Positions 9,909-21,658 are shown, counted from the stretch's first letter. The stretch is 64,000 nt of DNA from Peromyscus leucopus (GCF_004664715.2 NC_051071.1:33338337-33402336), one strand, 5' to 3'. Numbers and translations are program-made. The notes: generated from the letters alone by a model not told the origin.

Positions 9909-10258
9909 TGGTTTGAATGAGAATGACTCCCATAGGCTCACGTATTTGATAGTTTGATTCCCTTTTGGTGGACCGTTGAGGAGGATTAGGAGGTGTGGCC
10001 TTGTTAGAGGAGGTGTGTCTCTGGGAGTGAGTGGGCTTTGAGGTTTCAAAAGCCCATGCCATCTCCTACTGTGGATCAGATGTCAGTTCTCAGCTACTGC
10101 TCCAGCACCATGCCTGCCGGTCTGACGCCATATCCCCTGCTGTGATGATCATGGAGTAACCCTCTGAAACTGCTAAGCAAGCCCTAATTAAATGCTTTCT
10201 TCTATAAATTGTCCTGGTCATGGTGTCTGTTCACAGGAATAGAACAGTAACTAAGACA
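9909..10258 (+). mobile_element. MaLR-like solo LTR, near complete
   Basis: A 350-bp unit begins tggtttgaatgagaatgact and ends agaacagtaactaagaca, giving TG...CA ends as in LTRs. Internal landmarks are 'attaggaggtgtggccttgt', 'gaggtttcaaaagcccatgc', 'gctactgctccagcaccatg', 'ctctgaaactgctaagcaag', and 'aattaaatgctttcttct' just before the end. There is no internal region or viral gene. It replaces the 5' part of the minus-strand LTR beside it. Confidence 0.75.
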
Positions 10259-10315
10259 GTTACACAGCCTTCAAAATAGTGCAATAAAATGGGATGCTTA
10301 AAACATAGGGTAGTA

Positions 10316-10484
10316 GCCGGGTGGAGGTGGCACACGCCTTTCATCCCAGCATTCAGGAGGCAGAGGCAGGCGGATCTTTGTGAGTTCAAGGCCAGCCTGG
10401 TCTACAGAGTGAAAGGAAAGGTGCAAAGCTACACAAAGAAACCTTGTCTTGAAACTCCAACACCCCCCCCAAAAAAAACCCCAC
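10316..10484 (+). mobile_element. B1 SINE with target-site duplication
   Basis: Starts gccgggtggaggtggcacac and continues with 'catcccagcattcaggaggc', 'gcggatctttgtgagttcaa' and 'ggccagcctggtctaca', ending in an interrupted A-tail. Sixteen-base flanks AAAACATAGGGTAGTA (10300-10315) and AAAACATGGAGCAGTA (10485-10500) are evident target-site duplications with three differences. The 3' half (gtgcaaagctacacaaagaa) is of the cricetid-like type. Confidence 0.95.
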
Positions 10485-10564
10485 AAAACATGGAGCAGTA
10501 AAGGACATAAAGGACATTTCAGACTCAAGCCAGAAGGGAAAATGTAATTTCATTTGATTTAAAA

Positions 10565-10965
10565 TTTTTCCCCCAACATGTTTTTATTAATTATTTGGGA
10601 ATTTCATACAGGGGAGCCCAATCACATAAAAATTCTTCCCAGGTCCACCCTCCCTCCCCTCCCCCCAAACAAAAGAAAACAAAACAAAACACCAAGTCCC
10701 GTTTGTGTTGACCATATCCTCATTGGACTATGGTCAGGCTCCCAGGGGCCGGCCCCTTAAAGGATCCTGAGAGAGAGAGGAAAGAGAAAAGGGCAGCCAC
10801 CAGCCTCATTACTTGTGTCTTCTGTCCCCTCCCACCTCTCTTGCCTACCCCCCAAGCCCACGCTGCTTGAGACTTGAAATCTGTGACTGAAGGGCTATCA
10901 ACCACACAGCTTCAGAATTAATCAACCACACTGGCTGCCCAAACCTACCCAATCTCCTGCATCCA
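10565..10965. mobile_element. Rodent L1 3' UTR fragment (Lx-like)
   Basis: 'tttttattaattatttggga' / 'atttcatacaggggagccca', 'cccaggtccaccctccctcc', 'caccaagtcccgtttgtgtt' and 'caggggccggccccttaaag' follow a rodent L1 3' UTR segment seen very commonly in muroid genomes. I am unsure of orientation and subfamily. Confidence 0.6.
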
Positions 10966-11770
10966 GCATTTCCTTTTTGGAATCCTCTCAGAAGTTTTTT
11001 CAATTACCTCCTTCCCTAAATGGAGTTGGATGGGGGGAATATGAGTACTGAGTTGGTCTTTACTTTTTGGAGAGACTTTTTGATCCAGTGAGTTCCCCAC
11101 CCCTCAAGTAATTGAGTTTGGGTCCTGGTTGGTTGTTTTATTTTTTTTTTTCCGCCAAAATTTTACCCTTCCCCACCCTGAGTCTGACATGCTGACTATC
11201 CAATTGAAAAAAAAAAAAAAAAGGGTAAGCACCAACTTTTTTAAACCAGTCTTGCAACAAGAAATCAACATTTCCTGTTATGAAACCAAAAATAATGAGA
11301 GGAAGAAATGAGACCATAGAAAAAATGTAGTACAGTGGAGAAGGCCCACTTGGATCTCTTAAATCTCCATTAAAAAAAAAAATTCTGAGAGTCTTAAAAA
11401 ACGTATTCACAGAATTTTTACTTGCCAAGTTTACTCCTTCCTTGATCTGGGTATCAAAGCCCTTCAAAGCTGGCCATTATTTTGCCTGACCGTTGTCATA
11501 AACAGGCCATTCTCAGTGCTTACATGGAAGCCAAGGGTCTTCCCTATGTTCAGACCTCCCCTCTTCTTCACTTAAAAAGAGATTGTTCTCATTGTCTGAA
11601 ATAACTTCCCTTTTGCCATACTCCCCTCGGAGCCATTCAGGCCTTTCACTGAGTTCCTCCTAGGCGCCCATGCTATGCTAAGAGTTTAGTGCATGAATTG
11701 TTACATCCTTAGGACAAGAGCTCCATTTGGAGAATGATGTCACTCCAGCTCATAAAAGGTAAATAATCAA

Positions 11771-11819
<49 letters not shown>

Positions 11820-12074
11820 CACTTTTTATAGCTGAAGTTTAGATGCTTTCACTTCTGTAGGAATGTCCAATTAAAATCTCAAGAACTCACTGGGCTGCTA
11901 GCCTTATGATGATCAATCTTTTATAGTCAAAGCTGTTATGTAACCGTAGCCTGCCCAGTTCAATTCCACACACCACCTTGTATTTCCTAAAGGGTTTCTA
12001 GTTCAGACCTGTAGCAAGGCAGGGAAGAGAACAGGTCTCTGGATTTCTTCAGTTTTGTCTGAAAACCTTGGCCA
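10966..12074. other. Anonymous sequence with A/T homopolymers and (TG)n
   Basis: Contains a T run near 11139-11151, an A run at 11206-11222, a shorter A run near 11370, and a 44-bp GT microsatellite at 11774-11817. Nothing else recognisable. Confidence 0.5.
11774..11817 (+). repeat. (GT)n microsatellite
   Basis: Uninterrupted GT dinucleotide run of about 22 units. Confidence 0.98.
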
Positions 12075-12232
12075 TTTACTCCCAGTATGAATTTAAGCAA
12101 TTCAAGTAACTTCAGAATATTTGAAATACTAATACCCACCTTGGGGACCTATCATGCATAGTTAATAAAATGATATACATGTGAAGTACCAAGCCCTATA
12201 CTAAGCACATAGTGTGTCCTAAAGAAATTCAA
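12075..12232 (-). mobile_element. MIR SINE, minus strand
   Basis: 'gaatttaagcaattcaagta', 'aatactaatacccacc', 'tgaagtaccaagccctatac' and 'taagcacatagtgtgtccta' follow the reverse complement of MIR (gcaagttacttaacct ... aatagtacctacct ... gcacatagtaggtgct). Confidence 0.65.
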
Positions 12233-12235
12233 CGA

Positions 12236-12320
12236 AGGGCTAGGAGTTCTGCTCAATGGTGAGCACTTGCCTAGCATGGGCAAGATATTAGGTTTTAATC
12301 ATATGCACACACAAACTAAA
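12236..12320 (+). mobile_element. ID-type SINE head, plus strand
   Basis: 'gaagggctaggagttctgct' with 'gtgagcacttgcctagcat' matches the tRNA-Ala-like ID element (gggatttagctcag ... gcgcttgcctagca). It is short and ends in an A-rich stretch. Confidence 0.6.
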
Positions 12321-13949
12321 ATAAATGCTAATTGTTTTTATTCAAGTCAAAGCCTGTGTTTGACTGATAAAGTAATTGCCCCCTAGACATCTTCTTTATC
12401 CATGCCTCAGCACAGTCTTTCTCTGTGTGCACTAAGGGTTTGACTACATGACTTGTTTTGGTCTATAGAATATTAGAAAACAAGATTAACGTAGAGACTT
12501 GAAAGTCATTTGTAAGCTAGTATTGCTTTCCTAGAATTCTACTTTTATGTGGGCTAGGTTGATGGAGACATGTGACTCAACAAACATGTAATACCAAGAG
12601 TTGGCCATGTCCCTGAGGTTAATACCCTCATCCAGCCTCAAATATAGCAGCCATCTAAGTGACATTTGACAAGAACAAAAAGGTTACTTGACTCAGGACA
12701 AAGAAAGGTGGTAAGGCACAGGATTATGAGCAAATAAAACAGCTCTTATTCCAAGCCACCACACTTTGGGGTGGTACATTAGGCAAACATGTGTAGTTCT
12801 CCTTTCAACTTCCAATGTTTATTATATTGGCTCATCTTAGTATATGTGCATACTTTCTGGAAAACGGAAAATGTGTAGGAGAGATGGGGAGACCTTAGAA
12901 GGTAGGAAGAAGGCTTCTTACTTGCAGGGCATCTCAGCATGTCTAGATACAGAGGAAGTCCAATCACGGAAGTTGGACTCAATTTTCCTTTAAGGAAAAG
13001 CACAGTCTTGTCACATGAACAGCTAAAATACTTTGGTATCTTCTCAGACTACATTCATTCTCCCAACACGGCATTTTTCTGACTTGGAAATACAGGATCT
13101 AAACTTTGTAGGGAGAGGCACATTCCATCTCCAATGCTGGGAGAGGCTGACCCTCTCTCTTATTAGAAGAAAATAGAAATGGAGATAAGCCAGCAGCAGA
13201 TGCAGACTCTCAAACTTATCATCACCACTCTGCTAGGCTCCAGCTCAAGTCTCTCTACATGCGCACTGAGCCATATTGACACTGCGTAGTTCTACATCTG
13301 GAAAAAACCACTTTTAAACTTCATTGCACAAGCAAACTTATGGCTTCCTTTTGGCCTTTAAAGACAAAGACCCACTTTTGTGAAAACTACAGTGAAGGGC
13401 TTTGGAGGAAGGTTCAGGAGCTCTTGTTGGAGCCGTGGCACACTTCTTGTTGTATACCCAAAGAACACCTGAAGTTCATTGTCACCTGAGGAAGACACCA
13501 GGGGAAGCACCTTGCTATAGACTGACCAGAGCACCCTGAGATTATAAACCTGTCTCCCTGCCCGGCAAAGCACACAGCTCCAGTGTGGGCAAAAGGACAT
13601 TAATCTGTTTTCCATTAATGCTAGTAAATGATTCAGCCTTTCATGTGGAGTGAAAAATAAATAGTGAAAGCATACTTCATGCGTCTTGGAAGAGTTTCCT
13701 CTAAAAGCGCCTCTCGGCGCCTGCACCTCTGGAGGAGCTTTTCCCTCTCCTTTCCAGCCCTCTTCCCTGCATCGAAGGGAAGGTGGGTTTTGCTCTGTGT
13801 TGCTTAGAAATTCTCACAATCAATATCACCTTTCCCGTGTGTGTCCCGCCACGAAGGGACTGCAAACACTCCATGCCAACAGGGGACTTGGAATTTCACA
13901 CAAGCAGGGGGCAAAGTGTTTCTGAGCATCTTGTGTTCCAGCACTTGAT
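12321..13949. other. Anonymous sequence; mildly CpG-enriched block at 13680-13860
   Basis: No transposable element recognised over 1.6 kb. Between 13680 and 13860 there are about eight CpGs, unusual for this CpG-poor window, including 'agcgcctctcggcgcctg'. A 122-codon minus-strand frame (13358-13726) and overlapping plus-strand frames (13686-14094) show no known domain; the latter runs into a MIR. Confidence 0.4.
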
Positions 13950-14095
13950 GTACGAACTCCGATGTAAGCAGAATTGTGACCTACTTTGGAGGGAATTAGT
14001 TTCACTATGTATGAGGAAACTGAGGCTGAGAAAGCTAATTCATTTTCCCAAGGTAATGAATGGCTCACAATTGAAGTTAAGCTATGTATCATGAT
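13950..14095 (+). mobile_element. MIR SINE core, plus strand
   Basis: 'gtatgaggaaactgaggctg' followed by 'agaaagctaattcattttcc' and 'caaggtaatgaatggc' is the canonical MIR core (gaggaaactgaggc ... ttgcccaaggtcac). Confidence 0.85.
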
Positions 14096-14341
14096 TAGTT
14101 GTGGACAGAGGTGAGCTGCTAGTTAATTTAGAACACAGGTCCACACCAACCCAGCCATGTAAGAAATCTTAAACTAAAAAGATGGGTTGTTCAAAGTTTT
14201 AGCTTTGTATGTGCCAGGAACAATGCTATGAGATCACATGTGTTTCCTTAATTAAATGATGAGGTGTTTATACCCTCAATAAACAGGCAAGGAAGCACCT
14301 CCATCTGGATATGATCCCAGCTCCTTATAAACAGGTCTGTG

Positions 14342-14343
<2 letters not shown>

Positions 14344-14399
<56 letters not shown>

Positions 14400-14405
14400 A
14401 CACAC
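14344..14405 (+). repeat. (CA)n microsatellite
   Basis: A 62-bp CA run with one CATACA interruption near 14394. The frame on the other strand encodes a cysteine-valine repeat and is not a gene. Confidence 0.98.
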
Positions 14406-14639
14406 TTCAGAAAGAAAGTCATGCAATCACTTACCAGATGAATAACTGAGGATCTGGGAGTTGAGGAACTCAACCTCAAAATCCAGCAGAGCCAAACAGG
14501 ATGCAAGTTGTCCAGACTAGAAATAAACCTGACACCTAGGTCAGGAGAAGGTCACATGGAAAGGACCTTAAATGACAATGTAGGACATGAACTTATGCAT
14601 ATGTGCTATGATCACAACGATGTAAATCTTTACAAGTGA

Positions 14640-14815
14640 GCCTGAAGACAAGTAGACGCAGTCAGCAATGGTGGCACATGCCTGCAATTCCAGCATTTGG
14701 TCAAGGGAGGCAGGAAGACCAAAGGTTGAGGGTTGTTCTTGGCCACATAGTGAACTCAAGGCCAGCTTGGACTATGTGAGACACTGCCCCCTCCAAATAA
14801 ACAAACGAACAAAAA
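14640..14815 (+). mobile_element. B1-related SINE (PB1D/B1F-like)
   Basis: 'gcaatggtggcacatgcctg', 'caattccagcatttgg', 'gttgttcttggccacatagt', 'gaactcaaggccagcttgg' and 'ctatgtgagacactg' match an old B1-related monomer lacking the later B1 duplication. It ends in an A-rich tail near 14800-14815. Confidence 0.75.
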
Positions 14816-15029
14816 CTAAGCACACAATTAGATAGAAATATGAATGATAGCAATACTTTCAGTCTCATTGTGCCTAGCCACTGAACCTGTATTTGGGAAG
14901 CCATGGTAAACAACAGAGAAGTTCAGCACTGGAGGTGGGGAGGGGGAGGAAGCCACACCCACCCTGTAGCTTTTGTAATTCACTTACAACACTGAGGGTA
15001 TCTGGGACTATGTGGCCCAAGAACAGTAC

Positions 15030-15165
15030 AGTGGTTAAAGCATAGATGGACCCTCAGGTCCAACACACTTATGTTTAAATCCTGCCTCTGTCCTGTGTCA
15101 ACATATTTCGTGACCTAACTTATTTAGCCTATCTCAGTCTCAGCAAAGAACCCAATTCACCAAGA
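15030..15165 (-). mobile_element. MIR SINE, minus strand
   Basis: 'cagtggttaaagcatagatg', 'gtttaaatcctgcctctgtc' and 'cgtgacctaacttatttagc' then 'ctatctcagtctcag' follow the reverse complement of MIR (gtggttaagagcat ... ggttcaaatcctggctctgc ... gtgaccttgggcaagtta). Confidence 0.8.
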
Positions 15166-17407
15166 CTACAGAGTGCATTACAGTGCCAGTGTAAAGAACA
15201 CTGTGTATAAGAAAGCAATAGATCGTGGCAAGGTGGGTGAATGCTTCACCTTGCCGGAGTGTGACCAGGGACCCCCTTCTCCAATGGCGGCATCTGGTGC
15301 TTCCCTGTTCTCAGATGCTGGTTCCAGGGAGGGGGCTCTACTAGGAAAAGATGGGCACCAGTAACACAGCCTGGATCAGTGGAGCATCTGAGGGTATTGA
15401 CTTGGTCAGAGCAGCATTTCCCTGTTTGTGCATGCACACTCAAACCCAGGATCCAGGAGATAGTCTGAATCTCATGCAAACTCAGAACCTGTGAAATTGT
15501 GTTTTGATTGGGTACACCACATATGCCCGGCCTTATCTACCCAAGTCTCTAAGGAAAATTATAGAATACTTTTTTTTTTTTTTTTTTAGCCCCTGCAGAA
15601 AAAGATTCGGTTATTACAGTTTTTAAAATTCAGGGCAGGCATGACCATAGCTAGCCCTGACATTTCTGAACAGACTTGCGTTTCCAGGGAAAGCATGCTA
15701 ACACAGTTAGTGCTCTGAGGTCTGTTTTAGCACACAGGAAATACAAGTGGATTCACAGAACAATCAGGATTTTCTCTTGAATATCTGAAGTGGAAAAAGC
15801 ACATATTTAAATTAGATGATGACATGGCTTATTCAAATCCTCCCACCTGGTGAAACAACTCATTGAATGTCATTATCTATCATGTGGATACCGTCTTAAC
15901 AGGTGTTTGTGAATCCTGGAGAAGTTGTCACATGTGAATAAGATTCTAATTCTCACACAGCTACCTTTGAATGAGAACATTACTTTTCATCTCAAACACA
16001 ACTAACCCAAGTAGAAAAAAAAAAAAAACTGAGATGTGTTATGTATTATGTATTCTCACCTAGACTGAATGGAGACTTTCTCCTCTTTACCCTTCCTTAA
16101 GACAAGATGGGGTGTGTGATAAATGTTTTGTAAATTCTAAAGTCCTCCACAAATATCAGTTGTGCTGAAAATTAAGCTTTGCATTTACCCTCGACTCAAG
16201 CAACAACAAAAACTTCAAAACAGAAGGAAGCCAGTGGGTCACAGGGCCCAACTTCCCATTTTCAAATGGGCCTCTACAAAAGAAAACTAGATGACATTTT
16301 AAATAGACCACTTTCCAATCAAATGTCAACTGCTAAGATGCAACCTACAGCATCATAAAGTCTTAGAACCCAAAGCCTTTCCCCTGGCTTCTCCAAGAGG
16401 CCATGAGGACCAAAGCAGAATTCCAGTACTCTTGTCTATAAAAGTCCATTGCTGGGCACCTTTGGGGGACTTGTCTATTTCCATGGCTTTGGTGAGCATA
16501 GTTTAACTATAATATTTCCAAATGCTTCTAAGTCAGCTTTATAATTCTACTCCATGTGTAATTTTTGACCTATAGTCAACAGATATAAAATAGAATAGAA
16601 GAGCCCAAGCCCCAAATCCCAATTGCTGGGTAGGAACCTAAGCCTTGCCTGACAAATACCTCCTCCCAAATATAAAATATGATTTCCTGACCTCGTGGGA
16701 CTTATTGGATGACAGGAAAAGTCAAGAAAACTATACAACAAATGCAACTAAGAATGTCAAAGAAGAAAGAAGAGAAAAAGCAAGGCCAATCCAGTTCAGC
16801 AGAGGAAACAAATTGAAAAAATAGATCTTATTTTGCAGTTTCTAGCAATTAAAAAAACTCCATGGTCTAGACAGTTGTTTAAAATATGCACAGGCCAGCT
16901 AATTTATACTCACATTGTTCAAAAGTTGTACTGGAAAATGATTGAAAGTACACACTTTGGAAAATATTTTAAATGTGCATGGTTGACCTCTAGATCAAAA
17001 TCTAGAATTCACAAGTGTTCTTTCCATAGAAGCCATGATGGTGGCTCTCACAAAGACCTCCAGCTAAAGAACAAGGCATAAGCTCCTAGCCCTGGAGATC
17101 TCTGCTTTGTATTCCTGCTTTTAAAGCTAGATCATCGAACCCTCTAAAGGCTCAATGTGGCAAAGAAATGAGGGGCTCTGGAACAGAAATTTCCACCCTT
17201 GAATCCAAGCTGTGCACCACAACGGTTGCTCTGTTGTCTTCACCCCTAATATGGTATGATAAGGATCGCATGAGGAGATGGGTATTATCACAGAGCCTAA
17301 TCAAAAGTAAGTCTACTGAGAAGGAAATTTTTTGTTAGACTCAGACTGAGAAGGAAATATTGCAAAGGAAAAAGTAAGGCGCACCATGATCTCACCACAC
17401 AGTCATA
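15166..17407. other. Anonymous sequence with T/A runs
   Basis: More than 2 kb without a recognisable element. It contains a T run at about 15571-15588 and an A run at about 16016-16028. A small local duplication of 'actgagaaggaaat' occurs at 17318 and 17346. Frames are short and unconvincing. Confidence 0.4.
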
Positions 17408-17667
17408 ATCTATCATCTATCTATCTATCTGTCTGTCTATCTATCATCTATCAATGTATCTATTTATCTGTCTATTTAATATATCTAATATACCTGTCAT
17501 CTCTCTGTTATTTCCAGCTATCATTTATCTATTTATCATCTATCTATGTCTCTATGCATCACTCATCTATAAATCTACCATCTACCTATCAATCATCTAT
17601 CTATTATTTATATATCTATCATCTGTCTACCTATCAATCATCTATCTATCATTATTATCTATCTATA
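17408..17667 (+). repeat. (ATCT)n tetranucleotide repeat, degenerate
   Basis: About 260 bp of tatc/atct units with gtct, attt and catc variants. Pure blocks occur near 17415-17430 and 17640-17665. Two tyrosine/serine/isoleucine-rich frames cross it and are translation of the repeat only. Confidence 0.97.
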
Positions 17668-17784
17668 CAGTCAGTCACCTAGCCATCTACCCATTGCATA
17701 GCTATCACTATCCCGCAGTGGTTTTCTTTCCCCTTCCTCATTGCTAGCCTCACAGCAATGAATTAATACAAAAATGTGCAGTCC

Positions 17785-18052
17785 ACTAATGTTTAGTTAG
17801 GTCGCCTTTCTCTTTGCTCTGACAAAATCCTGGGCAACAGCAGCTTGTAGAAGGCAGGGCTTCTTTCCCTTCAATCTGAAGGGGCCCTTTATTATGGCAG
17901 GGAAGGGGTCGAGGAAGAAACATGAGGCACCTGCTTCCATTGTTTCATCAGTCAAGAAACAGTAGACAGGCTAAGAAACTACAAAGTCCACCCCTATCTG
18001 GGGACCAAGTATTCAAAAACATAAGCCTTTAGGGGACATTTCACATTTAAAC
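17785..18052 (-). mobile_element. MaLR-type LTR-like repeat, minus strand
   Basis: 'ttgctctgacaaaatcctgg', 'tatggcagggaaggggtcga' and, near the right end, 'ggaccaagtattcaaaaaca' with 'taggggacatttcacattta' follow the reverse complement of ORR1/MT-like LTRs. Diverged and partially deleted. Confidence 0.6.
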
Positions 18053-18170
18053 AACAACTTAGAACAGCATACACACTCTCCTCACAAATACTTTGTTCAA
18101 TGTCTATATTCATTTTATGATATCAGTAGCCATTTCCTGGGGTTTTTGTTGTTGATGATGGTGTTTACAC

Positions 18171-18310
18171 TTTGTTGTTGTTTGGTTTTTGAGAGAGGAT
18201 TTCTCTGTGAAGCCCTGGCTGTCCCAGAACTTACTTTGTGAACTAGGCTCACCTCAAACTCTGCCTCACAGGTGTTGGGACTTGAGGTGTGTGCCACCAC
18301 CACCGGGCTT
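18171..18310 (-). mobile_element. B1 SINE, minus strand
   Basis: Reverse B1 landmarks are 'gagagaggatttctctgtga', 'agccctggctgtcccagaac', 'gtgaactaggctcacctcaa' and 'caccaccaccgggctt'. The 5' flank is GTT-rich, the reversed A-rich tail. Length is near full. Confidence 0.9.
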
Positions 18311-18571
18311 CATTTCCTGAGTTTTTAAAGCACGGAGTTTTTTCCCAATTTCAGTGCCAATAACAACATTAGAATAAATGTTTTTGAGAGTCTAGGTTGT
18401 CCATACACTGCATTATATATCCTGAGAAGACATTTTCTCTGCATATACTTCTTAAGGTCAGGAACTATGTCTGTCTGCTTAAAAATATAGCCTATTATCC
18501 TTCCACACTATCCTTCCTTTATTTCAGTTGTTATCTAATGGCATAAGAGTGATGTCACGTTATTGTGTGCA

Positions 18572-18598
18572 TTTTTTTTTTTTTTACAAAAAAAAAAA
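18572..18598. repeat. T14 / A11 back-to-back homopolymers
   Basis: Fourteen T residues, a short 'AC' spacer and eleven A residues form a perfect A:T stem candidate of up to 11 bp. Probably two abutting retroposon tails or slippage product. Confidence 0.9.
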
Positions 18599-20760
18599 CA
18601 ACTTTGTTTTCCTATTGAGAGTGATCAGTGCTACATCAAGTGACAGGTCCAGAAGAGAAAAGGGGCTGGTTCACTTCCCCCAATTTCCCACAGTGCTTCA
18701 TTTCTAATTCTTTTGTGATAATGTCCTGTCATTAAAAATCATGGTCCGTCAAAACCATCTTTTCATCAACACTTTATTATACTTTCTACAACTCCAAAAA
18801 GCAACAGTGAACCACTCTGTACCTCCTCGGAGCCTCCTCCATAACAAAAATACTAAGCCCCTTTCAGTTATTTTCCTGCTAAGCCTCTGCCACCCTCAAG
18901 ACAAACACTCTACCACTCAATGACATCCTCAGCCAAGCCTCTAATTCTCTAAGTCCTTGAGGTGCAGATATGTTTAATTTTCAAGAAATAGTAACGATTG
19001 AGTCTGGATTCAAGAAAATACTTCCCACACCTTTTCCCAACCTATTCCCCAGTCCCCACCCTATTTTAAGCTGTTATTCAAAGTGCTCCTTTCCCACTCC
19101 CACTGTTGGATTTCCTTACAGCATTAGCCTACCTTTCAGAACACCACTTTCCCCTAACCTACACCACCTAATGGTTCTTTCTGCCTGCATCCATTTGATT
19201 CCAGGCTTGCTTCAGTATTAAACTTTCAAAGCAAATAGAATGTGGTCTGTGGTTTAAAAACACAAGAAGGAAGACTACATCATCGTGTGTTTCTGCTAAT
19301 GGCAGGCCAAGAGTAAACACTCCTAAGCAGATACTACAGAATCTATGGCCCACTGGGGGAAAGTTCACTCTGGCTCTTAGGAGTCAACAGCTGAGATGCA
19401 AAGAATGAGTGTTTCAACCCAGACCTGGGTTAGAGATCTGGGTGGGTGGGGCAAGGTCTCAACTTCCAGATGGTGCAGCTGGGGAGTAAGGACTGAATAA
19501 GGTTGGCAGTCTTTGTTCTAAGTCTCCTGAAGGTCCTGGGTCTTGCAGGACAGAAGTAAGATGCCAGGGTTTGAGCAGATCTCATGCTCCCCAGGTGCAC
19601 ACTGAGCTGTTCCTGAGCCATCACCACAGCTGTCCTGAGTGTGATCAAGTTTGATCAAGCTGATCCTTAGCTTGTTCATGAAAAATTTTGATGGTCAGTC
19701 CATTTCCTGTGAGCATCGGGGGCTGGTTTCAGCCTCTCAGTATCAGCTTTCTTCACAAAGAAGCAGTGATAACAGTACAGAAGACTTCTGTGTTATGGTT
19801 GCAGATATCTTTTATTATATACATCACATAAAATCTAAGGCTTCCTCAAACAAAATAACATGCTAGTTTAAAGATCTTAATTGGCTTTAGTTTCCATCTT
19901 AAGATGGTTAACTAAGTCATTCCAAGGAATAGGATGTATGTTCCACTAGGCCCAACAGAAAAGGCTGGTTTTATAGGCAGATGAAGACTAAATAAAGTAG
20001 AAATAAAATTGCAAGGAGCAGATTTGATCTGTTAAGGTGTTTTCCTTGTAAGATGGAGACATACAATAAAAGGCAGCTACTGATTGGCTAACACTGGATC
20101 ACTGCTAGACACTTTTAATAAGGATTAAATGGTGTAGGGATGGAAGACAGAGGGAATGTCATTATTTTGCCTGTTGAAAATATCTCACTTGGGAAATCTA
20201 ACCATTTATCTCGTTTCTCTCCCTATCGCAGAAGGCCAAGTACTCAGCTATTTCAGCTTCCTGGTATGGAGTTTTAGTGTGATTGGCTCCATTCTGATGT
20301 TTATTCTGCCCTGTTGGGTTCCAGTACAGGAGTATAGACCAAAATGCCAATATAAAACACAGCTCTTACTCCAAAGAGAATAAGAGATAGTTTATGCTGA
20401 GCTAAATATGAATAACCATGGTATAGCATCATGGATTTGGGCCCAAATGACAGGTTCCATATGGAAGTTGTTCAATGAAAAAGTTCCACATGTACGTTTA
20501 TACTCAAAGGACAAAAGAAAGTCATAAGTTGAGGCCTTTACCAAATCTGTTGGTGAGGAGGCTACCAGGTAAGCAGGTTGCAGCAAGGTGGGAAAATCTC
20601 TCCCAATGGTTTTAGTTTTTAGCTAATCATAGTCTTAGCTTTGGAACTGATAGAAGCTAATGATATGCTATGTTAATGCATTCAAAAAGGTTTACCTGAT
20701 AACTGAAAGAATACAGATACAGAGGTGGGAGATTAATGGCTATCAAGGGGAGCGAAGTTA
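18599..20760. other. Anonymous sequence
   Basis: No repeat or gene recognised over 2.1 kb. Composition is ordinary, and the short frames present carry no domain I can name. Confidence 0.4.
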
Positions 20761-21140
20761 GCACAGATAATATTTTTAAATGTACTCTGACAATTTCATA
20801 CATGTACATCATACATTCTGGTTACATTCCTCCCTCAACCCCACTCCATATCCTCCTTCCTCCCTTATCTATCAAGCCTTCTGCCCATCAAGTGCATCGT
20901 GTCTCTTTGTTTTTGTTTGTGCTCTGTGACCCACTTGGTTTAACCAGGGCCCCTTATAATGGCATGAATGTGACACTATCCCCCTGGAGTAAGAGCAGCA
21001 CATCAGTGGCTACATCACTGATAACAATGGCTTCCTACGGTCTAGAAGTGCTGAACTGTCATTAAGCTGCCCTGAGTAGAGTAGGGGTGCCATAAGCCCC
21101 ACCTTCTTCTATGACTAAGTGTAGTGCTGCAGCCTAACAC
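20761..21140. mobile_element. Rodent L1 3' UTR fragment
   Basis: 'gacaatttcatacatgtaca', 'tctggttacattcctccctc', 'ctctgtgacccacttggttt', 'aaccagggccccttataatg' and 'gtggctacatcactgataac' follow a rodent L1 3' UTR segment (acaatttcatacatgtat ... tgacccactgagtttaa ... gtggctacaccactgaa). Confidence 0.65.
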
Positions 21141-21339
21141 AGGTAATTTTGGCTCTGGATCCTCAACAGACAACTCTAAGATCATGAAATTCTAATCAAT
21201 TTTAAAAAACCTTCAGTACAGGTGTGGCATTTTCTGGTAATTTCAGATAACAAAGGCAATAGTCACTTACGATTTTTATGTAACATTTATTGTCTCAAAT
21301 CCATTGTTTTTCTTCCAACTATAATCTATAATGGCAACA

Positions 21340-21560
21340 GTTATACCAATACCCATTAGCACCAATATAGTAGTATCAATGACAATAGCATAGGGGCTTA
21401 TGAATACTCACTGTGTCTCCAGCACTCTGCTGGCTGGTTCATCTACAATAGCTCATCTATTCATCAATTTTTGGGCCAGGTTCTTAAGAATCCTCAACTA
21501 TGGAAACCTCAATGAGGAGACTGTCAGAGAATTCAAATAATTTTCATAAGAAGAAATGAT
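21340..21560 (+). mobile_element. MIR SINE, plus strand (weak)
   Basis: 'gaatactcactgtgtctcca', 'gcactctgctggctggttca' and 'caatgaggagactgtcagag' resemble the MIR order (gagcacttactatgtgcca ... gcactgtgct ... gatgaggaaactgaggc). Strongly degraded. Confidence 0.45.
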
Positions 21561-21612
21561 AAAATGCAAGGTTGAATTTTAGGGCCAGATCTGGTTGCAT
21601 GTTCACTCGGGA

Positions 21613-21658
21613 GTTTTTTGTTTGTTTTATTTTTTGTTTGTTTGTTTGTTTGTTTTTC
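21613..21658 (+). repeat. (GTTT)n simple repeat
   Basis: Tandem gttt units with one ttat interruption. Confidence 0.9.

Noticed and set aside
9909..10258. Possible provirus
   Set aside because: Only a solo LTR is present; no internal retroviral region or gene was found next to any of the LTRs.
15571..15588. T run as the tail of a reversed retroposon
   Set aside because: The sequence to its right matches no SINE, L1 or processed transcript that I recognise.
17408..17667. Possible CRISPR-like or satellite array
   Set aside because: There are no spacers or conserved direct repeats; it is a simple tetranucleotide microsatellite in a mammalian genome.
17386..17747. Tyr/Ser/Ile-rich frames
   Set aside because: Produced by the degenerate ATCT tetranucleotide repeat.
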